26,732 bases of DNA from Gammaproteobacteria bacterium (lineage in GTDB: Bacteria > Pseudomonadota > Gammaproteobacteria > Pseudomonadales > Litorivicinaceae), in NCBI GenBank assembly GCA_002717305.1, contig PBDH01000026.1:1-26732 (forward strand). Direction: 5' to 3'. Under the pieces are notes generated by a model that saw only the letters and a program-made list of their open reading frames with translations, was not told the DNA's origin and ran no database searches. The stretch's first letter is position 1, and each line of letters begins with the position of its first letter. Of the stretch, positions 14,965 through 22,020 are shown in pieces. The position numbers and the translations under genes were made by a program.

Positions 14965-16613
14965 CGCGACGCTCAATCCGATTATTTCAAATGGACGCCA
15001 CAGTTGGCGATTTCAGCAATAATTTGCAGAAGCTTGCGCGAGCGGCAGACCAAGCTCGGGCTGATGGTATTTCCATCTTGATCGCTCCCGAACTAGCTTT
15101 AACTGGATATCCCCCCGAAGACTTATTGTTGCGACCGGCGCTTATTCAAAAGTTGGACTTCGCCGAGACGAAGTTGTGTGAAATCAGCGAAGGTCTGACG
15201 CTCTGTGTTGGGTTGCCGACAGTAGCATCAAAAATTCTCCGAGAAAGCGACCGAAGCGACCTGTTTTTCAAACCCACACCTCTGCACAATAGCCTTGTTG
15301 TATATCAGTGTGGGCGACGTTTAACCGCGTATCACAAAAATTCCCTACCAAACTATCAAGTTTTTGATGAGCGTCGTTATTTCGTTGCGGGGACGGAACC
15401 GTTGGTATGCGTGATCGAGGGGATACGAATTGGCTTGTTGGTCTGTGAGGATGTTTGGGTCCCAGAGATTGTCGAAGCCACCTGTGCGCTTGGTGTGGAC
15501 TGTATTATCGTCGCGAACGCATCGCCATTTGCGGAGACCAAAATCTCGGAGAGATATTGGCACCTCAGGGATCGAGCTAGCAACAATCAAACACCAATTG
15601 CGTACGTAAATCTGGTCGGCGGACAGGACGAGTTAGTCTTCGACGGGGGTTCATTTGCCGTCGATCGGCGGGGAGAAATCGTCGCACAGGCCAATTTTTT
15701 TGCTGAGGAAACGCTCGATGTTACCTGGAATGGAGCAGATCTAGTTGGCAGCCGTATAGTCGCATTACCATCCAAGGATTGGTTGTTATATGAGGCAATT
15801 GTCACGGGCGTCCGTGATTATTTTGCCAAGACAGGATTCAAAAAGGCTGTGGTCGGATTGTCAGGAGGTATTGATTCAGCGCTGACACTCGTTTGCGCCG
15901 TGGAAGCATTGGGTGCTGAAAACGTACACGCGGTGATGATGCCCTATCTATACACGGCTGATATAAGTGTCGCCGATGCGACACGACAAGCCGAGGTCTT
16001 GGGATGTGAGTTTTCTATCCTTTCCATCGAACCAATAGTCCGTGAATTTTTGGAGATGCTAGGGCCTTTCTTCGAGGGGCATCCAGTTGACGCTGCGGAG
16101 GAGAACGTACAGAGCCGATGTCGGGGTGTACTTTTGATGGCTCTCTCCAATAAGACGAACGCTCTGGTGCTAACTACAGGTAACAAAAGCGAGATGGCGG
16201 TAGGATATGCCACCCTGTACGGAGATATGGCTGGTGGGTTCGCGGTATTAAAAGATGTCTGGAAAACAAGAGTTTACGATCTTGCTCGATTCGTAAATCG
16301 CGAAAGGGAGGCTATCCCAGAACGTGTCATCAGTCGACCACCATCGGCTGAGCTCGCGCCGGGTCAGGCGGATTCTGACAGTCTGCCCCCATACGATCGG
16401 CTTGATCAGATGCTGTCACTGTATATTGAATCTGACCGATCGCCTCAAGCCATTATCGACTCCGGTTTTGACTCGGAAGAGGTGAAGCGAATATGTCGGC
16501 TGGTCGATATCAGCGAGTACAAGAGGCGGCAGTCGGCTGTTGGTCCGCGAGTAACTGCACGAGGCTTTGGCCGCGATCGGAGGTATCCGATCGCGAATCG
16601 GTGGTCGTTTTAA
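14961..16613 (+). CDS. nadE: Glutamine-dependent NAD+ synthetase
   Basis: NadE amidates nicotinic acid adenine dinucleotide to NAD+, taking ammonia from glutamine. The N-terminal nitrilase-like glutaminase has the catalytic triad E44 (LIAPELALTGYPPEDLL), K126 (YHKNSLPNYQVFDE) and C162 (LLVCEDVW). The synthetase domain starts near residue 270, with the PP-loop SGGIDS at 301-306 and the LTTGNKSEMAVGYATLYGDMAGGFA block later. From the ATG at 14961 it is 550 residues, a normal two-domain length. A TTG four codons upstream is less likely, as the ATG overlaps the thiO stop (ATGA). Its stop overlaps the convergent bamD stop by four bases, leaving no space for a terminator outside coding sequence. 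Confidence 0.96.
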   Translation: MTRRSIRLFQMDATVGDFSNNLQKLARAADQARADGISILIAPELALTGYPPEDLLLRPALIQKLDFAETKLCEISEGLTLCVGLPTVASKILRESDRSDLFFKPTPLHNSLVVYQCGRRLTAYHKNSLPNYQVFDERRYFVAGTEPLVCVIEGIRIGLLVCEDVWVPEIVEATCALGVDCIIVANASPFAETKISERYWHLRDRASNNQTPIAYVNLVGGQDELVFDGGSFAVDRRGEIVAQANFFAEETLDVTWNGADLVGSRIVALPSKDWLLYEAIVTGVRDYFAKTGFKKAVVGLSGGIDSALTLVCAVEALGAENVHAVMMPYLYTADISVADATRQAEVLGCEFSILSIEPIVREFLEMLGPFFEGHPVDAAEENVQSRCRGVLLMALSNKTNALVLTTGNKSEMAVGYATLYGDMAGGFAVLKDVWKTRVYDLARFVNREREAIPERVISRPPSAELAPGQADSDSLPPYDRLDQMLSLYIESDRSPQAIIDSGFDSEEVKRICRLVDISEYKRRQSAVGPRVTARGFGRDRRYPIANRWSF

Positions 16614-17581
16614 AAGAAAACATCGGAAACCACGGCTGGTTTATCGATTTTGGGTCCGCCTTCCGCTGGTCGAAGGGTTGCTAGTGGACGACGACTCGTA
16701 TCTCGACGTCTAGATTCGCTGAAAATTGCCAAACGGTCGGCAAGGTCGCGTGCACTTCCCAAAAAACCAAAGGTGAGTACGCCCGCCAAGGTCTCGCCCT
16801 CATCGTAGAGCACTCCCGGGGCCAAACGTTGATCACCACGATCACCAGCAACATATTGCGGATAATTTTTGGATAGTACAAATAGCGTATCCTGAGATTC
16901 TTGCGGCAAACCCAGCGCTTCATAGGCCAGATGCATAATAATCAAAGCGTCTATCACAGCGGGTGTGGAGGGGTAACCCTCGACCACCTGTCGTGCTCGA
17001 TTTGCTGCCGCAAGGTAGGCGCCGCGCCGAATGTAGTAGCGTGATACGTTGACCTCGTATTCAGCGAGCTGGTTACGCACATAGATCAGACGAAGGGTAG
17101 CATCTTCTGTAAATTCATTTTCTGGGTAACGATCGAGCAGTTGTGTGAAATCGTTTATTGCGTCGCGCGCCCCACCAAGATCGCGACCAGTCTCATCGCC
17201 TGGTAGATAACGGGATATTACCGAATTGTTTGATGCGTAGGATGAGAGCCCCTTCATATACTGCGCATAGGCAGCTTTTGGATGATCCGGATTTAGGCGA
17301 ATGAAGCGATCAGCGGTGAGGCGCGCGAGGTCAAATTCTGATGATTTGAAATAAGCGTATATGAGGTTGAGTTGGGTACCATCTGCATATCGCCCAAACG
17401 GAAAGCGACGATCGAGCTCCTCGAGTGCAGTGATTGTGTCAAGGTAGCGACGACTATCCATGTGCATCTGGGCCGTGTCCCATAATTGCTCTTCACTCTT
17501 AAGATTGGCTTCCGGGTCAAAAACCGAGCAGGCTGTCAACACAATAGAAATGAGCAGGAAGCTAAGAGTCCGGGTTATCAT
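16610..17581 (-). CDS. bamD: Outer-membrane assembly lipoprotein BamD
   Basis: BamD (ComL) is the essential lipoprotein partner of BamA in outer-membrane protein insertion. The first 18 residues form a lipoprotein signal with the lipobox LTAC (C18), to be processed by LspA. Tetratricopeptide repeats follow (for example LDTITALEELDRRFPFGRYADGTQLNLIYAYFK, and DFTQLLDRYPENEF with AEYEVNVSRYYIRRGAYLAAANRARQVVEGYP). At 323 residues it is longer than E. coli BamD (245); the extra length is a C-terminal region of about 80 residues after the last repeat, as in longer Pseudomonas homologues. A ribosome-binding site AAGGA precedes the ATG. It is divergent from rluD, with 27 bases between the starts. 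Confidence 0.95.
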   Translation of the reverse strand: MITRTLSFLLISIVLTACSVFDPEANLKSEEQLWDTAQMHMDSRRYLDTITALEELDRRFPFGRYADGTQLNLIYAYFKSSEFDLARLTADRFIRLNPDHPKAAYAQYMKGLSSYASNNSVISRYLPGDETGRDLGGARDAINDFTQLLDRYPENEFTEDATLRLIYVRNQLAEYEVNVSRYYIRRGAYLAAANRARQVVEGYPSTPAVIDALIIMHLAYEALGLPQESQDTLFVLSKNYPQYVAGDRGDQRLAPGVLYDEGETLAGVLTFGFLGSARDLADRLAIFSESRRRDTSRRPLATLRPAEGGPKIDKPAVVSDVFF

Positions 17582-17608
17582 GAGAGTCCTTTTCTAACGA
17601 ATTTAAAA

Positions 17609-18577
17609 ATGGCTGATCGGCAAAACGATAAGATCTATATTCAAGCACAGTTTAAAGTGCCTTTGGAGGAATCTGGATCTCGAATAGATCAAGTCTTGGC
17701 TCGTCTGATGCCAGATTACTCCCGTGCACGTCTTTCGCAATGGCTTGTCGATGGCCAGATATTAGTCAACGGAGAGCCTTTGAAGCCGAAAAATAGGGTG
17801 CTAGGCGGGGAAAATATTGCGATTAACGCTACACTTGAGCCACAGGTTGACTGGACAGCTGAGACAATTCCATTGGATGTGGTTTACGCCGATAACGACC
17901 TGATAATAGTGAACAAGCCGGCGGGGCTCGTCGTTCATCCGGGCCATGGGAATCCCTCGGGAACCCTCGTGAATGCTTTGTTGGATCTATATCCAGAACT
18001 AGAGGAAATCCCACGTGCGGGTATCGTGCATCGATTAGATAAAGATACCAGTGGTATCTTGGCTGTCGCGCGCTCCCTAAAAGCGCAAACTAATCTGGTG
18101 AGGCAACTTAAGGATCGTTCAATGAGCCGTCAATACTGCGCTCTCGTCTACGGTCATCCCAGTAAAGAGGGAACGATTGATGCACCAATGGAGCGGCATC
18201 GGCTTCAACGAACCAAAATGACCGTGGCGTTTTCAGGTAAGCCAGCTGTCACGAAATATCGATTGACTGAGATAACTGGACATTTTGCTTGGTTGGATGT
18301 GAAGCTAGAAACGGGTCGAACACATCAAATTCGTGTGCATATGACACATATCGGTCACCCGTTAGTTGGTGATGCGGCTTATCGCCAGGGTCGCCTAGGT
18401 CTTGGCCATGCGACACAAGAAGTACGTGCACTAATCGACGGATTCCCGCGGCAGGCTCTTCACGCTAGAAGGCTTGGTTTGATTCATCCGACGCGTGACG
18501 AACTCGTTGAATTTGAGGTGCCAATTGCCTCCGATTTGATTGATTTGTTAATCGCTTTGAGGGCTGCGGATGTCTGA
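17609..18577 (+). CDS. rluD: 23S rRNA pseudouridine synthase (1911/1915/1917)
   Basis: RluD makes three pseudouridines in helix 69 of 23S rRNA and helps ribosome assembly. An S4 RNA-binding domain (SRIDQVLARLMPDYSRARLSQWLVDGQILVNG) is followed by the RluA-type catalytic domain: VNKPAGLVVHPGHGNPSGTLVNAL, then HRLDKDTSGIL with the catalytic Asp D144, and later KLETGRTHQIRVHM and QALHARRLGLIHP. The frame extends upstream into bamD, but the ATG at 17609 gives 322 residues and matches the usual family start. No clear ribosome-binding site precedes it. The stop lies eight bases inside pgeF. Being divergent from bamD, its promoter must lie largely within bamD coding sequence. Confidence 0.95.
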   Translation: MADRQNDKIYIQAQFKVPLEESGSRIDQVLARLMPDYSRARLSQWLVDGQILVNGEPLKPKNRVLGGENIAINATLEPQVDWTAETIPLDVVYADNDLIIVNKPAGLVVHPGHGNPSGTLVNALLDLYPELEEIPRAGIVHRLDKDTSGILAVARSLKAQTNLVRQLKDRSMSRQYCALVYGHPSKEGTIDAPMERHRLQRTKMTVAFSGKPAVTKYRLTEITGHFAWLDVKLETGRTHQIRVHMTHIGHPLVGDAAYRQGRLGLGHATQEVRALIDGFPRQALHARRLGLIHPTRDELVEFEVPIASDLIDLLIALRAADV

Positions 18578-19283
18578 CCCATGGTTTGAAATTGATTGCG
18601 GGCCGGTAGTTTTGGCTCTACAGACGACCTGCTACCCCGAGCCCGCTCCCTATGGATCGTTTAACCTGGGTTGGCATGTTGGCGACGATAAGGATTGTGT
18701 TGCTAAAAACCATGAACAACTTGCTAGCCGATTTGGCTGTGGTGTCTACTTTCCTGAACAAGTTCACGGGATAAACGTTGTCCGGGTAAATAGAGAGTCC
18801 TCAGTGATATCCGGCGACGCGGTGGTAACAGATCAGCCCAACTGTCCGATCGGTGTCATGACGGCAGACTGTCTTCCAGTCTTGTTTGCGACCCAAGGCC
18901 TGGTGGGTGCGGCTCACGCAGGTTGGCGAGGACTCGTCTCTGGAGTGCTTGAAAACATACTTCGAGAATTTCCTCATCCCAGTAAGGTTCAGGTGTGGCT
19001 CGGCCCCTGCATTAGTCGAGAAGCCTTTGAGGTAGGGCCGGATGTTGTGGACGCTTTTATGTCAAAAAATTCGGCTTGGGCTCGTTATTTCGAGGCAGTC
19101 GACGGGGCTGGTCGTTCACTTGCTAATCTTCGGGGTATTGCCACAGATCTTCTTGAAAACCATGGTTTCGTTGATATAAAAGGAATTAATGCGTGCACAT
19201 ACAGTGACTCCAATCGCTGGTACTCCTACCGTCGCTCGGGAGTCACTGGGCGGATGGCTAGCTGTGTTATGCTCACTGAATAA
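18570..19283 (+). CDS. pgeF: Peptidoglycan editing factor PgeF (laccase-domain, YfiH family)
   Basis: This 237-residue protein of the multicopper-oxidase-like YfiH family removes wrongly incorporated L-Ser from UDP-MurNAc peptides in E. coli; homologues also show purine nucleoside phosphorylase or laccase activity. The metal-site residues are H66 (EQVHG), C101 (MTADCLPV) and H116 (AAHAGWRGL). GPCISREAFEVGPDV and the terminal CTYSDSNRWYSYRR segment complete the family pattern. No signal peptide is seen. Its ATG overlaps the end of rluD by eight bases. The rluD-pgeF-clpB order is conserved in gammaproteobacteria. It is followed by a 76-base gap before clpB. Confidence 0.93.
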   Translation: MSDPWFEIDCGPVVLALQTTCYPEPAPYGSFNLGWHVGDDKDCVAKNHEQLASRFGCGVYFPEQVHGINVVRVNRESSVISGDAVVTDQPNCPIGVMTADCLPVLFATQGLVGAAHAGWRGLVSGVLENILREFPHPSKVQVWLGPCISREAFEVGPDVVDAFMSKNSAWARYFEAVDGAGRSLANLRGIATDLLENHGFVDIKGINACTYSDSNRWYSYRRSGVTGRMASCVMLTE

Positions 19284-19285
19284 CC

Positions 19286-19294
19286 TGTGGATAA
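19286..19294 (-). other. Perfect match to a DnaA box
   Basis: The minus strand reads TTATCCACA, the high-affinity DnaA box, in the gap between pgeF and clpB. Only this one was noticed here. It could be a chance match or part of a DnaA-responsive promoter; it is not evidence of an origin. Confidence 0.3.
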
Positions 19295-19359
19295 CTTGTA
19301 ATTATAGTCGGTTGACCTTACCTAATTATGAGAGGTTGTTTTAGATAAGGGATTACCTA

Positions 19360-21933
19360 ATGCGATTGGATCGACTAACAAATCGCCTCGTGCAAGCTCT
19401 GCAGGATGCGCAAAGGCTTGCCTTAGAATTTGACCATAACGAGGTGTCACCCTGGCATCTTTTAAAAGCGTTGCTCACCGACGGCGGCGGCTCAGCTCGA
19501 TCGCTAGTTATGGCTGCTGGCGGTCTGCCCGATCTGTTGCTAGCAGAAGCCGACAGTGCCCTAGATAGGATGGCTCGGGTTGAGAATCATGACGGCGAGG
19601 TACGAATAAGTCAGGATCTAGCGCGCCAGTTTAATTTGGCTGAAAAGCAGGCAATGGCTCAGAAGGATGCCCTCCTCTCTTCGGAGACGGTTCTTGCTGT
19701 GATATCGAAAGATAAGGCGACAAAGGCGGCGTTTCAGGCGGCCGCTGTGGATCAAGACCGTTTAGCTGAAGCAATAGAGAAATTTCGTGGAGGCGAGTCA
19801 GTGCAAACCGAAAATCATGAGGAAAACCGTGGTGCTTTAGATCAGTATTGCCTTGATCTGACTGCGCGAGCGTTGGACGGCAAACTGGACCCCGTGGTTG
19901 GTCGAGACGAAGAAATCCGGCGTGCGGTCCAAGTGCTGCAGCGTCGTACAAAGAATAACCCAGTTTTAATCGGTGAGCCTGGTGTTGGTAAAACAGCAAT
20001 TGTTGAGGGCTTGGCGGCCCGGATCGTTAACGGCGAGGTGCCAGAGGGTCTGAAGGACAAGCGCGTCTTATCCCTTGATATGGGTTCTTTGATTGCCGGA
20101 GCCAAATTTCGGGGTGAATTTGAAGAGCGACTGAAGGCTGTGTTGAAGGCGTTAGGGCAGCAGGAGGGGCAAGTTATTCTCTTTATTGATGAGATTCATA
20201 CCATGGTCGGAGCTGGTAAATCTGAGGGTGCAATGGATGCGAGCAATATGCTGAAGCCGGCACTAGCGCGGGGCGAGCTTCATTGTGTAGGCGCTACAAC
20301 CCTCGATGAATATCGCCAATACTTCGAAAAAGATGCGGCTCTCGAGCGTCGCTTCCAGAAAGTGTTGGTAGGTGAGCCTAATGAAGGTGACACTATAGCT
20401 ATTCTTAGAGGTTTGAAGCCAAAATATGAAGTGCATCACGGTGTAGAAATTTCTGATTCCGCGATAATCGCGGCAGCGAAATTGTCGAGTCGCTACATCA
20501 CAGATAGACAGTTACCGGATAAGGCTATTGACCTGATGGATGAGGCAGCAAGTCGTATCCGTTTGGAAATGGACTCGAAGCCGGAAGAGTTGGACCGTTT
20601 GGATCGTCGATTGATTCAGTTAAAAATCGAACGCGAAGCGCTCAAAAAAGAAAAAGATAAAGCGAGTAAAGCGCGGTTCATCGAACTTGAAGAAACGATC
20701 TCCGAAGTTGAGAAAGAAGCGAGCGCACTTGAGGAGGTTTGGGCCTCTGAAAAAGCTCTGACCCATGGTGTGCAAGCAACTAAGGAGGAGCTTGACCGCG
20801 CTGAAATTGATTTAGAGCAAGCACGCCGCGCTGGTGATTTAGCTCGGATGAGTGAGATCCAGTACGGCGTGATCCCAACACTCGAGAAACGGATGGCAGA
20901 AGCCCAGGAAGCCAATGAATCTAATGAAGGAAAGCTTGTTCGCTCGCGAGTCACAGATGAGGAAATTGCTGAAGTTGTAAGTCGGTGGACTGGTATCCCT
21001 GTAGCGAAGATGCTCGAGGGCGAAAAAGATAAGTTACTTCACATGGAAGAAGCGCTACATGCAAGAGTGGTAGGCCAGAGGACTGCTGTTACAGCGGTCG
21101 CCAACGCAGTGCGTCGATCCCGGTCTGGGTTATCGGATCCGAAGAGGCCCAATGGTTCGTTTCTATTCCTCGGACCAACGGGGGTCGGCAAAACCGAACT
21201 ATGTAAAAGCCTGGCCCTGTTTTTGTTTGATTCAGAAGACTCCATGGTGCGGATTGATATGTCTGAATTCATGGAGAAGCATTCAGTCGCTCGACTTGTT
21301 GGAGCACCTCCCGGATATGTCGGATACGAGCAGGGTGGTTATTTGACCGAAGCGGTTCGTCGGCGTCCTTATTCGGTTGTGCTTTTAGATGAAGTTGAAA
21401 AAGCCCACCCAGATGTATTCAATATTCTTCTGCAGGTGCTCGATGATGGCCGTCTAACCGATGGCCAAGGTCGTACAGTCGATTTTTCGAATACGGTTGT
21501 GGTGATGACATCGAATCTGGGCTCAGACCTGATTCAGAACATGGTAAATGAGTCACACGAAACAATTCGAGACGCGGTGATGGGTGTGGTTGGCACTCAT
21601 TTCCGCCCAGAGCTAATCAACCGAATCGACGACACTGTTGTTTTTCATTCGCTTGGCCGAGACCACATCCGTGGCATTTTGGATGTTCAGTTGTCCTATT
21701 TACACTCTCGTCTCGAGGAGCTGGAATATGGATTAGAGTTGACAAGTGAGGTCAATGAAAAACTGTGTGAAGCGGGCTACGATCCGGTATATGGGGCACG
21801 ACCATTGAAGCGGGCCATACAGACGCACCTCGAAAATCCGCTCGCCGAACTGCTCCTAAAAGGTGATTTTGCCGTTGGAACGACTATCAAGGCAGAGCTT
21901 ACTCCATCTGGTGGAATTACCTTCCACGCCTAA
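19360..21933 (+). CDS. clpB: ATP-dependent disaggregase ClpB
   Basis: ClpB is the Hsp100 hexamer that, with DnaK, pulls polypeptides out of aggregates. The 857-residue protein has the N domain (1-150, with the paired Clp-N repeats), a first AAA+ module with Walker A GEPGVGKT (205-212) and Walker B VILFIDEIH (272-280), the coiled-coil middle domain (about 400-525, rich in Glu and Lys), and a second AAA+ module with Walker A GPTGVGKT (605-612), VLLDEVEKAHPDVFN and GYDPVYGARPLKRAIQ at the end. The pore loop GAKFRGEFEERL is present. No IGL-type ClpP loop is seen, as expected. An AAGGG ribosome-binding site precedes the ATG. I see no convincing sigma-32 heat-shock promoter in the 76-base gap. Confidence 0.98.
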   Translation: MRLDRLTNRLVQALQDAQRLALEFDHNEVSPWHLLKALLTDGGGSARSLVMAAGGLPDLLLAEADSALDRMARVENHDGEVRISQDLARQFNLAEKQAMAQKDALLSSETVLAVISKDKATKAAFQAAAVDQDRLAEAIEKFRGGESVQTENHEENRGALDQYCLDLTARALDGKLDPVVGRDEEIRRAVQVLQRRTKNNPVLIGEPGVGKTAIVEGLAARIVNGEVPEGLKDKRVLSLDMGSLIAGAKFRGEFEERLKAVLKALGQQEGQVILFIDEIHTMVGAGKSEGAMDASNMLKPALARGELHCVGATTLDEYRQYFEKDAALERRFQKVLVGEPNEGDTIAILRGLKPKYEVHHGVEISDSAIIAAAKLSSRYITDRQLPDKAIDLMDEAASRIRLEMDSKPEELDRLDRRLIQLKIEREALKKEKDKASKARFIELEETISEVEKEASALEEVWASEKALTHGVQATKEELDRAEIDLEQARRAGDLARMSEIQYGVIPTLEKRMAEAQEANESNEGKLVRSRVTDEEIAEVVSRWTGIPVAKMLEGEKDKLLHMEEALHARVVGQRTAVTAVANAVRRSRSGLSDPKRPNGSFLFLGPTGVGKTELCKSLALFLFDSEDSMVRIDMSEFMEKHSVARLVGAPPGYVGYEQGGYLTEAVRRRPYSVVLLDEVEKAHPDVFNILLQVLDDGRLTDGQGRTVDFSNTVVVMTSNLGSDLIQNMVNESHETIRDAVMGVVGTHFRPELINRIDDTVVFHSLGRDHIRGILDVQLSYLHSRLEELEYGLELTSEVNEKLCEAGYDPVYGARPLKRAIQTHLENPLAELLLKGDFAVGTTIKAELTPSGGITFHA

Positions 21934-21940
21934 ATTACAG

Positions 21941-21966
21941 CGGCCTGTCGGTTGACAGGCCGTTTA
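21941..21966 (+). terminator. Terminator of clpB
   Basis: CGGCCTGTC and GACAGGCCG form a perfect 9-base-pair stem with a GGTT loop, followed by TTTAT. It lies seven bases after the clpB stop. The T run is short, so termination may be incomplete. The 3' arm overlaps the -35 box of the ilv promoter. Confidence 0.7.
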
Positions 21967-21979
21967 TGAATGTCACAAT
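21952..21979 (+). promoter_or_regulatory. Putative sigma-70 promoter for ilvIHC
   Basis: TTGACA matches the -35 consensus exactly. After 16 bases comes CACAAT (4 of 6), preceded by an extended -10 TG with one base between. It would start transcription about 35 bases before the ilvI GTG. The -35 sits in the loop and 3' arm of the clpB terminator hairpin. Confidence 0.5.
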
Positions 21980-22007
21980 TCGCGGTTTATCTTAACTAAT
22001 TTCATTA

Positions 22008-22014
22008 GAGAGGG
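22008..22014 (+). promoter_or_regulatory. Ribosome-binding site deciding the ilvI start
   Basis: GAGAGGG lies six bases before the GTG at 22021. It supports the GTG as the start. No leader peptide rich in Ile, Val or Leu codons fits in the 54 bases ahead, so classical attenuation is not seen. Confidence 0.65.
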
Positions 22015-22020
22015 TCGGAA

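Noticed and set aside
19284..19359. Origin of replication suggested by the DnaA box
   Set aside because: There is one box, no AT-rich repeat region and no dnaA, gyrB or gidA neighbour.
19631..19999. A 122-codon minus-strand frame inside clpB
   Set aside because: It is a shadow of clpB, with low-complexity proline-rich content and no separate start signal.
21934..22020. An attenuator with leader peptide before ilvI
   Set aside because: The only hairpin is the clpB terminator, and no short frame with clustered Ile, Val or Leu codons fits.
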